Assembly (NCBI GenBank): GCA_934454005.1
Contig: CAKSGI010000032.1
Location: 1-14,108, forward strand
Length of the DNA: 14,108 bases
Direction of reading: 5' to 3'
DNA from: an uncultured Eubacteriales bacterium
GTDB taxonomy: Bacteria > Bacillota_A > Clostridia > Oscillospirales > Acutalibacteraceae
The notes beneath the pieces were generated by a model. That model worked only from the letters and a program-made list of their open reading frames with translations, did no database searches and was not told where the DNA came from. Positions 7,141 through 14,108 of this stretch are shown in pieces. The stretch's first letter is position 1, and each line of letters begins with the position of its first letter. Both the position numbers and the translations under genes were made by a program.

Positions 7141-10100
7141 ACCAACCAAAGGAAACAAGCCGCTTCTAATCGAATTATCGGTTTTTCCAAGCTTTTAAAA
7201 ATAAGTTCATATTGATGCTTTAGTTCTTCAACTGACTCCTCAGATGTAGTACCAAAGTACCGTTCCCTAGATTCCTTCGTAGACACAATTTGATTTATCA
7301 ATTCTTTAGCACCCTCTAAATCTGATTCTTTTAAAAACCTGCTCCTTGCTTTTTTTAAAGCAATTTCCTTACTTTTTTCTACTAGTTTTTTCCAATGTTC
7401 TTCATCAAATCGAGCCTTGAACCAATCCAAATTACTAGAATTGTACTGGCGTGAAATATGCATAAAGCCATCAGAGTAGCCCCTTCGCCCCAGATGCTCA
7501 ATTTCATCGGATTGATTAAAATATCCCATCTTACATAATCTTTTATGCTCAGATATTACCATTTTTTCTTGAACATCTGCATACGTTGAAAAAGCTACCG
7601 GAACCACTTGTATCGAACTAGACAAATACTGTCTAAATTGGCCTAATGCAAATAATGATACCCCTTCTTCGAGTAGTGCTCTTTCATTAGGCTCTATTGA
7701 AAAAGTATATATAAAACCTTTCCAGTCCATACTAGAAAGTGCAGCGAACGCCGTACACATGCCTCGATAGGAATGCATTGCATTATCAACAATACAGTCA
7801 AAAACTTCATCTCCTGGAGCATAAAAATGAATATAGTCATTTTTAATCGCGGTATTTCGATCAAATGATCCTTTTATCATCCGGTCAGAATGAGTAGTAT
7901 TCCTTTCCTTTCGTTCTTCCAAGCCTCTTTGGACTCGTATTGCTACCTCATTCTGCTTTTTTGACAGATAGTTATTCCAATTAGGTGGAATAAGGAATGA
8001 ATTCTGTGCAGACTTGAGCGAAAAATTATTTTCATCAAACGAAACAAAACTACTATCCTTTTGATGATTCAATTTTCCAAACCCTGCCAAAGAAGCCCAA
8101 CTCATCATAGTATCTGCGAAGAGCTTATTCTCATTAAACTGATAATTGGATAATAATTTTTTCAATTGCAGATAAAGCGGCTTAAAACGCAGGGCTGCTG
8201 TATCAAAAATTTGCTCTTTATGTACGCTTTCACGCATGGATTTTGATTCCTCGATAAGTTCAGGAATTAATCTATATAATCCATACTCAAAATCACTACC
8301 TATTGACTCTGCGATTTTGTTATTTATGTCATTCATAATTATCTCTAGCCCGCTTAATGACTGGCTAAAAACATTTAGTCCTTCATTCCAAAGTTTAAAT
8401 AATTGATCTTCATATGTATCAATAGAATGAATTACAACAGAAGTCACTGGCTTTTCAACATCACGCCCCATTCTATCTAGTCGTCCAATTCTCTGTTCAA
8501 TGCTATTGATATTCCATGGCAAGTCAATATGAACCACATAATCAGCTATCTGTAAATTTCTACCTTCGCCTCCAGTCTTATCGCATATAAGTATTTTGCA
8601 ATCATCATCTGACTGGAATCTATAGATATTAATTTCATTCTCCGTTTCATCTATACTAGCCCCAAAACAAGTAACTTCATCACCAAATGCTGATTGCAAC
8701 AAATCGCAATACACTTCAAAAGTTTCCGGTTGATCAGTAAATACAACTATTTTTTCACCAAATAACGCTGTATCAATAAAGTTAATTAATTTTAATAATC
8801 TAGATGGATGTGACTCCACATCATCCATAGCATTGGCTAGATCCTTATATACAGTTTTTTCATCCTCCAACCATCTGTTAGCACTAGTAAAAACATCATT
8901 AGGAATAGAAGCACCTATTTTCTTTGCGTCTTCTAGCCTGGATACATATGCCCAAGCAGAGCTAAAAAAAGCCTCAAGAATAGGTTTTATCTCTCTATCA
9001 ATTCTTTCTGCATCCAATTCTGATTGTTGAGATACAATCCATTCAGTAAGCGTTCTATGTGCTTCATTTTCATAAAAATTCTCTTCTTCATTAATCGAAT
9101 ATGTTAGTTCTTCTAGTTTTCGCTCAGAAAATTCCCCGTCTGGATCATTTGGATAGACTCCTAGCACAGCTCTCCTGCCTCTTATAATATTTCTCTCAAT
9201 TTGATAGTTATCACAAATATAAGAAATAATGACTTGAATTGCATAAATACCAAAATCTTGAGATGTGGTATCAACTGCTTCAACCATTTCCGAAAGCTTA
9301 TGGTCTCCAATAATATCTGCTATGCTATCTAAATTATCACAAATTTCTTCTAATCCATCCTGCACATCTTCATCATCTAAAGGATTATCCGATTCAACCT
9401 CTGGTAATATTTCATTTTTAAAACTATCTATCTCATCAAGTAATTCATGCGCTAATCTTGAAATCTTCTTTTGTTTTTCAACTAAACAAGTGAAGTCATC
9501 TAAACTAATATCATCATATTTATCAGGTAAAATCAGCCTTAGCAGCGATAGATACTCATTTTGTCGTTGTTGAATCGGCGTAGCGCTTAAAAGTATAATA
9601 TTATCTGCGTTAACACTTAATGCATGGACTCTTTCATAATATTTTTCACTCTTTAGGTAATTATGAACCTCATCGACAACAACAAAGTTCCATTTCTGCT
9701 TGGCCAGTGCTTCATGAACTTGCTCAACCGCTATTAATTGAACGTTGTTTCCATGTTCATTATTTCCTTCAATAATTCCAAATTTAAACAATAACTCTGT
9801 TCTCCATTGTGCAACTAGTGCATTAGGAACAGCTATTAAAACTTTCTGATCTGCTTTATTGCTCAAATATATTTTTAATACGGCACAAGCTTCTATTGTC
9901 TTTCCTAGTCCAACCTCATCTGCAAGCATATACCTGCATTGTTCACTTTGAAGACATTGCATAATTGTATTTAACTGAAATGCTTTTAAATATATCTTAC
10001 AACCAGCTAACTCCTTAAAACCAAATATAGAATTATCAAGCACATTCATAGTTTCTTTTACAATTTGACGTCCTAAATACCAGCACGGATTTTGAAATTC

Positions 10101-10508
10101 GTAATTTTCAAGCTGATGCTCAGGATTTGCACTTCCAGAGAAAAAAGAAGCTATTATTTTAGTTTCATCAACATGAAGATATTCCTTAGTATCATTAGTC
10201 TGAATATAATACTCGGTCAAATCATCTTTTTTATACTTGTATTCAATAACTGTTGCATCTCTTCTACCATATTTAACAATAGAATCTTTAAACAAGTGGC
10301 AATGATCTAACATTTCTAGAGGAGCATCATTAACTACATCCGGGATATTTTCAAAGTACTTTTTAAATCCATAAGGATCATAAAATTTTATCTGTGCGCA
10401 TTCATTAAATTCATCGACACTAATAATTTTTCCTGTAGCAAACAAACGCGGATCATCTGGATATTCCTTGTCAATTGGGCATCTTACAAACATTCCCTCT
10501 TTGAACAT
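7131..10508 (-). CDS. dpdE: RapA/HepA-like SNF2-family ATPase (DpdE-like)
   Basis: This is an SNF2 translocase of 1125 residues. Motif I is DEVGLGKT at 197-204, motif II DEVH at 279-282, motif III SAT at 308-310, motif V GGEGRNLQ at 646-653 and motif VI QRIGRLDR at 672-679. About 270 residues separate motif III from the second RecA lobe, including a very acidic stretch near 366-404. The region around GSFDRNTAI, about 230 residues after motif VI, resembles the RapA C-terminal domain, so it is closer to RapA/HepA than to eukaryotic Snf2. The N-terminal 130 residues are beta-rich and may be a small SH3-like or Tudor-like fold, as in RapA. The ATG at 10508 has AAGGAG nine bases upstream and lies 15 nt after the preceding stop. 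In the cell it would track along duplex DNA using ATP. The dpdE name rests on family plus the E-F-G-H order. The SNF2 call is near certain. Confidence 0.88.
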   Translation of the reverse strand: MFKEGMFVRCPIDKEYPDDPRLFATGKIISVDEFNECAQIKFYDPYGFKKYFENIPDVVNDAPLEMLDHCHLFKDSIVKYGRRDATVIEYKYKKDDLTEYYIQTNDTKEYLHVDETKIIASFFSGSANPEHQLENYEFQNPCWYLGRQIVKETMNVLDNSIFGFKELAGCKIYLKAFQLNTIMQCLQSEQCRYMLADEVGLGKTIEACAVLKIYLSNKADQKVLIAVPNALVAQWRTELLFKFGIIEGNNEHGNNVQLIAVEQVHEALAKQKWNFVVVDEVHNYLKSEKYYERVHALSVNADNIILLSATPIQQRQNEYLSLLRLILPDKYDDISLDDFTCLVEKQKKISRLAHELLDEIDSFKNEILPEVESDNPLDDEDVQDGLEEICDNLDSIADIIGDHKLSEMVEAVDTTSQDFGIYAIQVIISYICDNYQIERNIIRGRRAVLGVYPNDPDGEFSERKLEELTYSINEEENFYENEAHRTLTEWIVSQQSELDAERIDREIKPILEAFFSSAWAYVSRLEDAKKIGASIPNDVFTSANRWLEDEKTVYKDLANAMDDVESHPSRLLKLINFIDTALFGEKIVVFTDQPETFEVYCDLLQSAFGDEVTCFGASIDETENEINIYRFQSDDDCKILICDKTGGEGRNLQIADYVVHIDLPWNINSIEQRIGRLDRMGRDVEKPVTSVVIHSIDTYEDQLFKLWNEGLNVFSQSLSGLEIIMNDINNKIAESIGSDFEYGLYRLIPELIEESKSMRESVHKEQIFDTAALRFKPLYLQLKKLLSNYQFNENKLFADTMMSWASLAGFGKLNHQKDSSFVSFDENNFSLKSAQNSFLIPPNWNNYLSKKQNEVAIRVQRGLEERKERNTTHSDRMIKGSFDRNTAIKNDYIHFYAPGDEVFDCIVDNAMHSYRGMCTAFAALSSMDWKGFIYTFSIEPNERALLEEGVSLFALGQFRQYLSSSIQVVPVAFSTYADVQEKMVISEHKRLCKMGYFNQSDEIEHLGRRGYSDGFMHISRQYNSSNLDWFKARFDEEHWKKLVEKSKEIALKKARSRFLKESDLEGAKELINQIVSTKESRERYFGTTSEESVEELKHQYELIFKSLEKPIIRLEAACFLWLVKK

Positions 10509-10517
10509 GTTCCCACT

Positions 10518-10523
10518 CTCCTT
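10518..10523 (-). promoter_or_regulatory. Ribosome binding site of the SNF2-like gene
   Basis: AAGGAG on the minus strand is nine bases before the ATG at 10508. A second in-frame ATG at 10493 has only a purine run immediately next to it, too close to work, so the first ATG is preferred. Confidence 0.8.
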
Positions 10524-13175
10524 CTATCTTTTCTTTACACCATACACTTCAATACACACTTCTTTATCACTACACTTATCGCATAAAACATTAAGAAACT
10601 TATGATATTTTACTTTTTCAAGATTTTCAAAAGTCAAAGCACTATTAACCTCGTCTTGAGTAGAATTCTTAAATACTTCTTGATATTCAGAATCAGCATT
10701 CTTTTTCAGAGGTATACTCAAAAATTCTTCTCTCTTTATCATGTAATCAATATCACTGTCCTTTATGGCACTGAATTTCCTATACTTTCCAGCTGATCTT
10801 TCTAAATAAGCAAGTGTATCATTAATTACATCCAATACATCTAAGTGTGTTATAAATGGAAAATCCCCTATTAATTCCTCCATTTGTTCATTTAAATACG
10901 CATGAACAACATTTCTTACATAAGCTTTTCCAGAAAAATATCTTTTCGCTCTATCTTCCAAAACAATTGTTAAATACATTCTCATAAGGAATTGATCCTT
11001 ATAGACCGACTTTTCTTGAATAATTGAATCAAGTAAAAATCTATATTTACATAGTCTATACTTCATTAAATCATACTGTGTAAATACCTTATATTTTGGG
11101 GCATCCACTTTTATATATGTGGCATCTTTCCTATAGTTATTTACTTCATCGGGCACATATGGTCTGATATTAGCATTGAGAACACGAAGAAGATAGTATA
11201 ATTCGTTTTCTTCATCATTCTCGTTTTTGATATAGCTTAGTTTTATTTTAGACTTACTAAAACCAAGCCCATAAACTAATGCATACCTTCTAAAATTCTT
11301 ATATTCCAATCGCGATGTCACATACACTTGATATTTCCAATCTACAGGAGCCTGAGCAACTTCAAAAAAAGCTATATCCAAAGGCCACGGAAATTCATCT
11401 TTATGTGTAATACTCATATCTTGATCAGATAAGCACGCAAAATGATAAATTTTTTCACTTTCTAGCGCATTGTTTCTTAAAACATCGCCATCGATTTGCT
11501 CAAAGTTTCTTACAATCCAGTTAGCTCCCTTTCCTTCAACCGGCACCTGCTTCAAATATAATTGCATCGTTTCTCTTAAACACTCGAAAGACGCACTTGC
11601 CTCTATAGAACTAACTTCATTCAGTCTAGCTAAAACTCTTACTACAATATCTTTAAAGTCTTCATCTAGCTCTTCTTTATCTAAAACTTTATTAACTAAG
11701 ACATCCTCTATCTTTTTATAGAACTTCTTAAAATCATTTTTTTTATCGCTAAAATCTGCAAAAAATTGTTCTGCTATTGAGTTTAGTTCTCGTAAAGCCG
11801 TAATTAATGTATCTATTTCATCTTCTGTAACATTATAATAATCAAGTCTTCTAAGATCTTCCCTATAGCCATCAAAGTCCAATGATCTTTTCAGCTTCTT
11901 TAACTTTTTGATCATTCCCTTTATCGTTGTTTCTTTAGAAATATAGAAACGACATCTATCCAATATAGAAACCAATAATCCATTTTTTTCCTCTGAAATA
12001 ATGCCACAAGATAAGCATTCAAAAACATCTCTTAAATCCTTAATACACATAACATTAGATTCAGGATCCCACATATTAGTGACAGAAATAAAAAAATGAC
12101 CTATAGGATAATCAAGAAATTCCCTTTCTCCAAATTGTTCAGGGAAATAAATCTTAAGTATCTGATTAACCCCACTATTGGCTGCATATATCTGTTCATC
12201 CATATAATAAAGCGCAGAATGACGAAATTCATCATTTTCACGCTTATGAGAAGCGTTTTCAAATTTCTTCGCAACATAACCCGCAAATTCTGTTTGATTA
12301 TCAAATTCTGTAACTTCTATTCTTTTTGATAAATCTATAGCAGCTGTACTTCCTGCAATCATTGCAGCCATATTATCAGCTACAATTCCGCCCTCAAATT
12401 CTTGACTATCATTGTTAAAATTCTGATTTGAAAGATTAATCTTTGACTCAAACCATGAATAAATATTTACCCATGTTTGATAAACATTTTTATAATCCGG
12501 TTGGTAATTAAACAGAACTATTACATTCTTATATTTGCTCAAAATTTCAATTGTCTTTAACATTATTGGAGTAAACTGATGAATACCATGTACTACTACA
12601 TTATCGATATTGATATCTGAGAAATCCTTTTCTTTATCTCTCAAAGCATCTGCTATAGTTTGTTTAATAGCGTCGTCCACTTCATCCTTTGTAAAATCAT
12701 TTTTTAAAGAAAAAAGACTACTCCCGCTTGTCATCAGTTCTTTAAATAAGCCTACGATACATCTCTGTTCATACGTCAAGCAATCTTCTCGTATATTATC
12801 CGGATTCATTCCTAATTCGAACATTACTCGAAGACTTTTCAAAACATAACTACGGTTTCTTTTGAGTGATAATTTTATATCTTCTTCACTTAAATCATCA
12901 TCTACATACTCTCTAAAGCTCATATAATCTATCATATTATCTATATAAGCTCTTTGACTGATTTCAACCGCATCACTTTCCCAATCCAAGAAAAGCTTAT
13001 TGATAAACCTATCAATAGTTGTCAACTTTCCTTTATAAAATTCTCTATACTGGTCACACAATCCATTCACAAGTGTCTGTGAAACACAAAGATGAAAAGA
13101 ATTCTTCACTAAAGCCCAATACTGTTCTCTATTTATTTTATAAGGATTACTATATGTATAAATAATAATAGACAT
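10524..13175 (-). CDS. AddB-like protein with iron-sulfur cysteine motif and degenerate helicase domain
   Basis: This 883-residue protein resembles AddB/RexB in layout. The N-terminus (MSIIIYTYS) has no Walker A motif, as in degenerate AddB helicase domains. TTIDRFINKLF near 52-61 resembles the motif Ia region, and NVVVHGIHQFTPIML at 192-206 matches the AddB strand-turn where Walker B would be. Remnants of motifs V and VI lie at about 575-635. The C-terminus has C709, C865, C868 and C874, the C-xn-C-x2-C-x5-C pattern that holds a 4Fe-4S cluster in AddB and Cas4. Only 155 residues separate C709 from C865, and no G-x-x-D...E/D-x-K nuclease core is visible between them. The ATG at 13175 is preferred over an upstream in-frame start at 13208, because it overlaps the previous stop as TAATG and has GGAGGT nine bases upstream. 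It probably partners the UvrD-like product. The AddB relationship is inferred from motifs. Confidence 0.68.
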   Translation of the reverse strand: MSIIIYTYSNPYKINREQYWALVKNSFHLCVSQTLVNGLCDQYREFYKGKLTTIDRFINKLFLDWESDAVEISQRAYIDNMIDYMSFREYVDDDLSEEDIKLSLKRNRSYVLKSLRVMFELGMNPDNIREDCLTYEQRCIVGLFKELMTSGSSLFSLKNDFTKDEVDDAIKQTIADALRDKEKDFSDINIDNVVVHGIHQFTPIMLKTIEILSKYKNVIVLFNYQPDYKNVYQTWVNIYSWFESKINLSNQNFNNDSQEFEGGIVADNMAAMIAGSTAAIDLSKRIEVTEFDNQTEFAGYVAKKFENASHKRENDEFRHSALYYMDEQIYAANSGVNQILKIYFPEQFGEREFLDYPIGHFFISVTNMWDPESNVMCIKDLRDVFECLSCGIISEEKNGLLVSILDRCRFYISKETTIKGMIKKLKKLKRSLDFDGYREDLRRLDYYNVTEDEIDTLITALRELNSIAEQFFADFSDKKNDFKKFYKKIEDVLVNKVLDKEELDEDFKDIVVRVLARLNEVSSIEASASFECLRETMQLYLKQVPVEGKGANWIVRNFEQIDGDVLRNNALESEKIYHFACLSDQDMSITHKDEFPWPLDIAFFEVAQAPVDWKYQVYVTSRLEYKNFRRYALVYGLGFSKSKIKLSYIKNENDEENELYYLLRVLNANIRPYVPDEVNNYRKDATYIKVDAPKYKVFTQYDLMKYRLCKYRFLLDSIIQEKSVYKDQFLMRMYLTIVLEDRAKRYFSGKAYVRNVVHAYLNEQMEELIGDFPFITHLDVLDVINDTLAYLERSAGKYRKFSAIKDSDIDYMIKREEFLSIPLKKNADSEYQEVFKNSTQDEVNSALTFENLEKVKYHKFLNVLCDKCSDKEVCIEVYGVKKR

Positions 13176-14038
13176 TACTCTGAGACCTCCATGTAGTTTG
13201 CCCAACAATCTTCTACATCAGAATCCAAATCCTTAAACCATACTAATTTGCGTATAGTTCGAGTTAAAGCTACATATAAAATTCTGGACTCTTCCTGCAT
13301 TTTCTCTTTGATTTCTGCATCTTCACTGAAGTCGCTATTATACTCTGTACCAACATTCTTTATTGATAAACCATAGCTAACTTTCCCATCAATATAATTT
13401 ACATTTAACCCACCTACATTAATGTTAGATATATCTTCATTCATGAAAGGAAGTATTACTGTCCCATATTCCAATCCCTTAGATTTATGGATTGTCGTAC
13501 ATATAATTTGAACGCCATCTGTTGTGTTGGCCGTACTTCTAGATGCTTCTTCTTGATATGTCGTTACATTTATATGAAGAAAATCTAATATCTTATTAAT
13601 TGTCAAATATTCTCTAGCATACTTTGCTATTATTTTTTCAATCAAGCACTCATAGTTTTGTCTATAATTTAGCTGATCATCCTGCTCTCTTAAATGTGTC
13701 CAAGGCTTTAATGCCTCGTATATATCTCTGAGTACAACAAGAACGGGTCTTGACTCAAAATCAGCAACAAGCTGATTCCATGTCTTTCCCATACACAGCA
13801 TAAAATATTCATCCAAAAGTCTAATTATCTCGTCCCTTCTTTCACCTTTTGTTTTCCCTGCAATTCCATTAAAATCTATCGAAAGAGATACGTAATTTGA
13901 CATTATTAGATTCATCAAATATATTTCATTTCTTGGGTGTGTGATTGCCATCACCAACTTATATAGATCCCTAGTAGAGGATAATCTATAAAGATCTCCT
14001 CCTTCGGTAACTTTAATTAGTAATCCTTTTTTCCAATG
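13175..14038 (-). pseudogene. C-terminal fragment of a UvrD/AddA-like superfamily 1 helicase, 5' part missing
   Basis: The frame is open from 14038 to the TAA at 13175 (287 codons). Motif V is clear as TTIHKSKGLEYGTVILP (13448-13498) and motif VI as EESRILYVALTRT, with the arginine in ALTR. Upstream, GGDLYRL, DLYKLVMAI and THPRNEI match the region after motif IV, where UvrD and AddA read like 'DLLxLLxxIxNPxND'. This similarity continues past the TTG at 13957 to near 14030, so that codon is not the real start. Motifs I to IV, including the Walker A, are absent. Just upstream the frame meets adjacent TAA and TGA stops (14039-14044), and all three frames have stops between there and 14108, so a simple frameshift does not explain it. 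The protein ends about 20 residues after motif VI and has no AddA-type nuclease domain. An insertion or rearrangement at about 14040 is likely. If the fragment is translated, it could not hydrolyse ATP. Confidence 0.75.
13185..13190 (-). promoter_or_regulatory. Ribosome binding site of the AddB-like gene
   Basis: GGAGGT on the minus strand is nine bases before the ATG at 13175, which shares one base with the TAA stop of the UvrD-like gene (TAATG). This decides the start against the upstream in-frame codon at 13208. Confidence 0.85.
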
Positions 14039-14039
14039 T

Positions 14040-14108
14040 CATTAAGTTAAGGCAACTAAGAAGTCAATGAAATAAAATATTTGTCAGGTAAAACCTAGAT
14101 GTAGCGCT
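14040..14108. mobile_element. Possible end of an insertion sequence (IS4/IS231-like)
   Basis: Homology to the helicase stops abruptly next to this stretch, which has stops in all three minus-strand frames. The sequence starting at 14040, CATTAAGTTAAGGC, partly resembles the terminal inverted repeats of IS231-type IS4-family elements, which I recall as beginning with CAT and containing a CAA-TTAAG-like core. The element would extend rightwards out of the window. A TTGACT hexamer facing the operon (14062-14067) could act as an outward -35 box, but no good -10 is found 16-18 bases on. No transposase is in view and the other end is not visible, so this is tentative. A deletion junction or the edge of another element is also possible. 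Confidence 0.35.

Noticed and set aside
9265..9573. Plus-strand open frame of about 100 codons, Ser-rich
   Set aside because: It is antisense to the acidic part of the SNF2-like gene. Its Ser and Leu richness mirrors Asp/Glu codons on the other strand, and it has no motif.
13176..13208. Upstream in-frame start at 13208 for the AddB-like protein
   Set aside because: It would overlap the helicase frame by 34 bases. The ATG at 13175 has a GGAGGT site nine bases upstream and a TAATG coupling overlap.
13949..13957. TTG, GTG or ATG at 13957-13949 as the true start of the UvrD-like gene
   Set aside because: Helicase similarity continues upstream of these codons to about 14030, and no protein of this family starts after motif IV. 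They can only be re-initiation sites of a broken gene.
14039..14070. TCATT/AATGA inverted repeat as a second terminator or attachment site
   Set aside because: Only five bases pair, with a long loop and no U-tract. This is too weak to support.
134..14108. CRISPR array, tRNA or other structured RNA
   Set aside because: No regularly spaced repeats or cloverleaf-like sequences were seen. Apart from the two ends, the window is continuous coding sequence with gaps of at most 15 nt.

Overview
The window is A+T-rich (roughly one third G+C by eye) with strong GGAGG-type ribosome binding sites and tightly overlapping genes, which suggests a low-GC Firmicute, probably a clostridial species. No rRNA, tRNA, CRISPR array or housekeeping gene is visible. 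Almost every base belongs to one operon on the minus strand, transcribed from high to low coordinates.

Layout in transcription order: (1) the C-terminal part of a UvrD/AddA-type superfamily 1 helicase, cut off near 14039 by a double stop and a short non-coding stretch that may be the end of an insertion sequence; (2) an AddB-like protein with no Walker A motif, carrying a Cas4/AddB-style iron-sulfur cysteine pattern but no recognisable nuclease core; (3) a RapA/HepA-like SNF2 helicase (DpdE-like); (4) a RecQ-like helicase with extra CxxC pairs (DpdF-like); (5) a 262-residue protein in the DpdG position; (6) a 1035-residue P-loop ATPase (DpdH-like); (7) a 226-residue helical, probably coiled-coil protein of unknown family. 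A 17-bp perfect hairpin with a U-tract closes the operon at 72-110. Junctions are ATGA or TAATG overlaps, or gaps of 1 to 15 nt, so the genes are probably translated together.

The order SNF2 helicase, RecQ helicase, G, H matches dpdE-F-G-H of the 7-deazaguanine DNA modification (Dpd) islands, where these genes are thought to form the restriction side. Neither a DpdA-type transglycosylase nor any preQ0 enzyme is present here. Instead the module is joined to an AddA/AddB-like pair. I read this as a Dpd-like anti-phage or anti-plasmid module that either uses another self/non-self signal or has its modification genes outside the window. No clear nuclease active site is visible in any of the seven products, so the effector is unidentified or lies upstream. 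The disrupted first gene suggests this copy may be partly or wholly inactive. The family assignments come from motifs read by eye. The dpd names rest on gene order, sizes and remembered family features, not on a database search.
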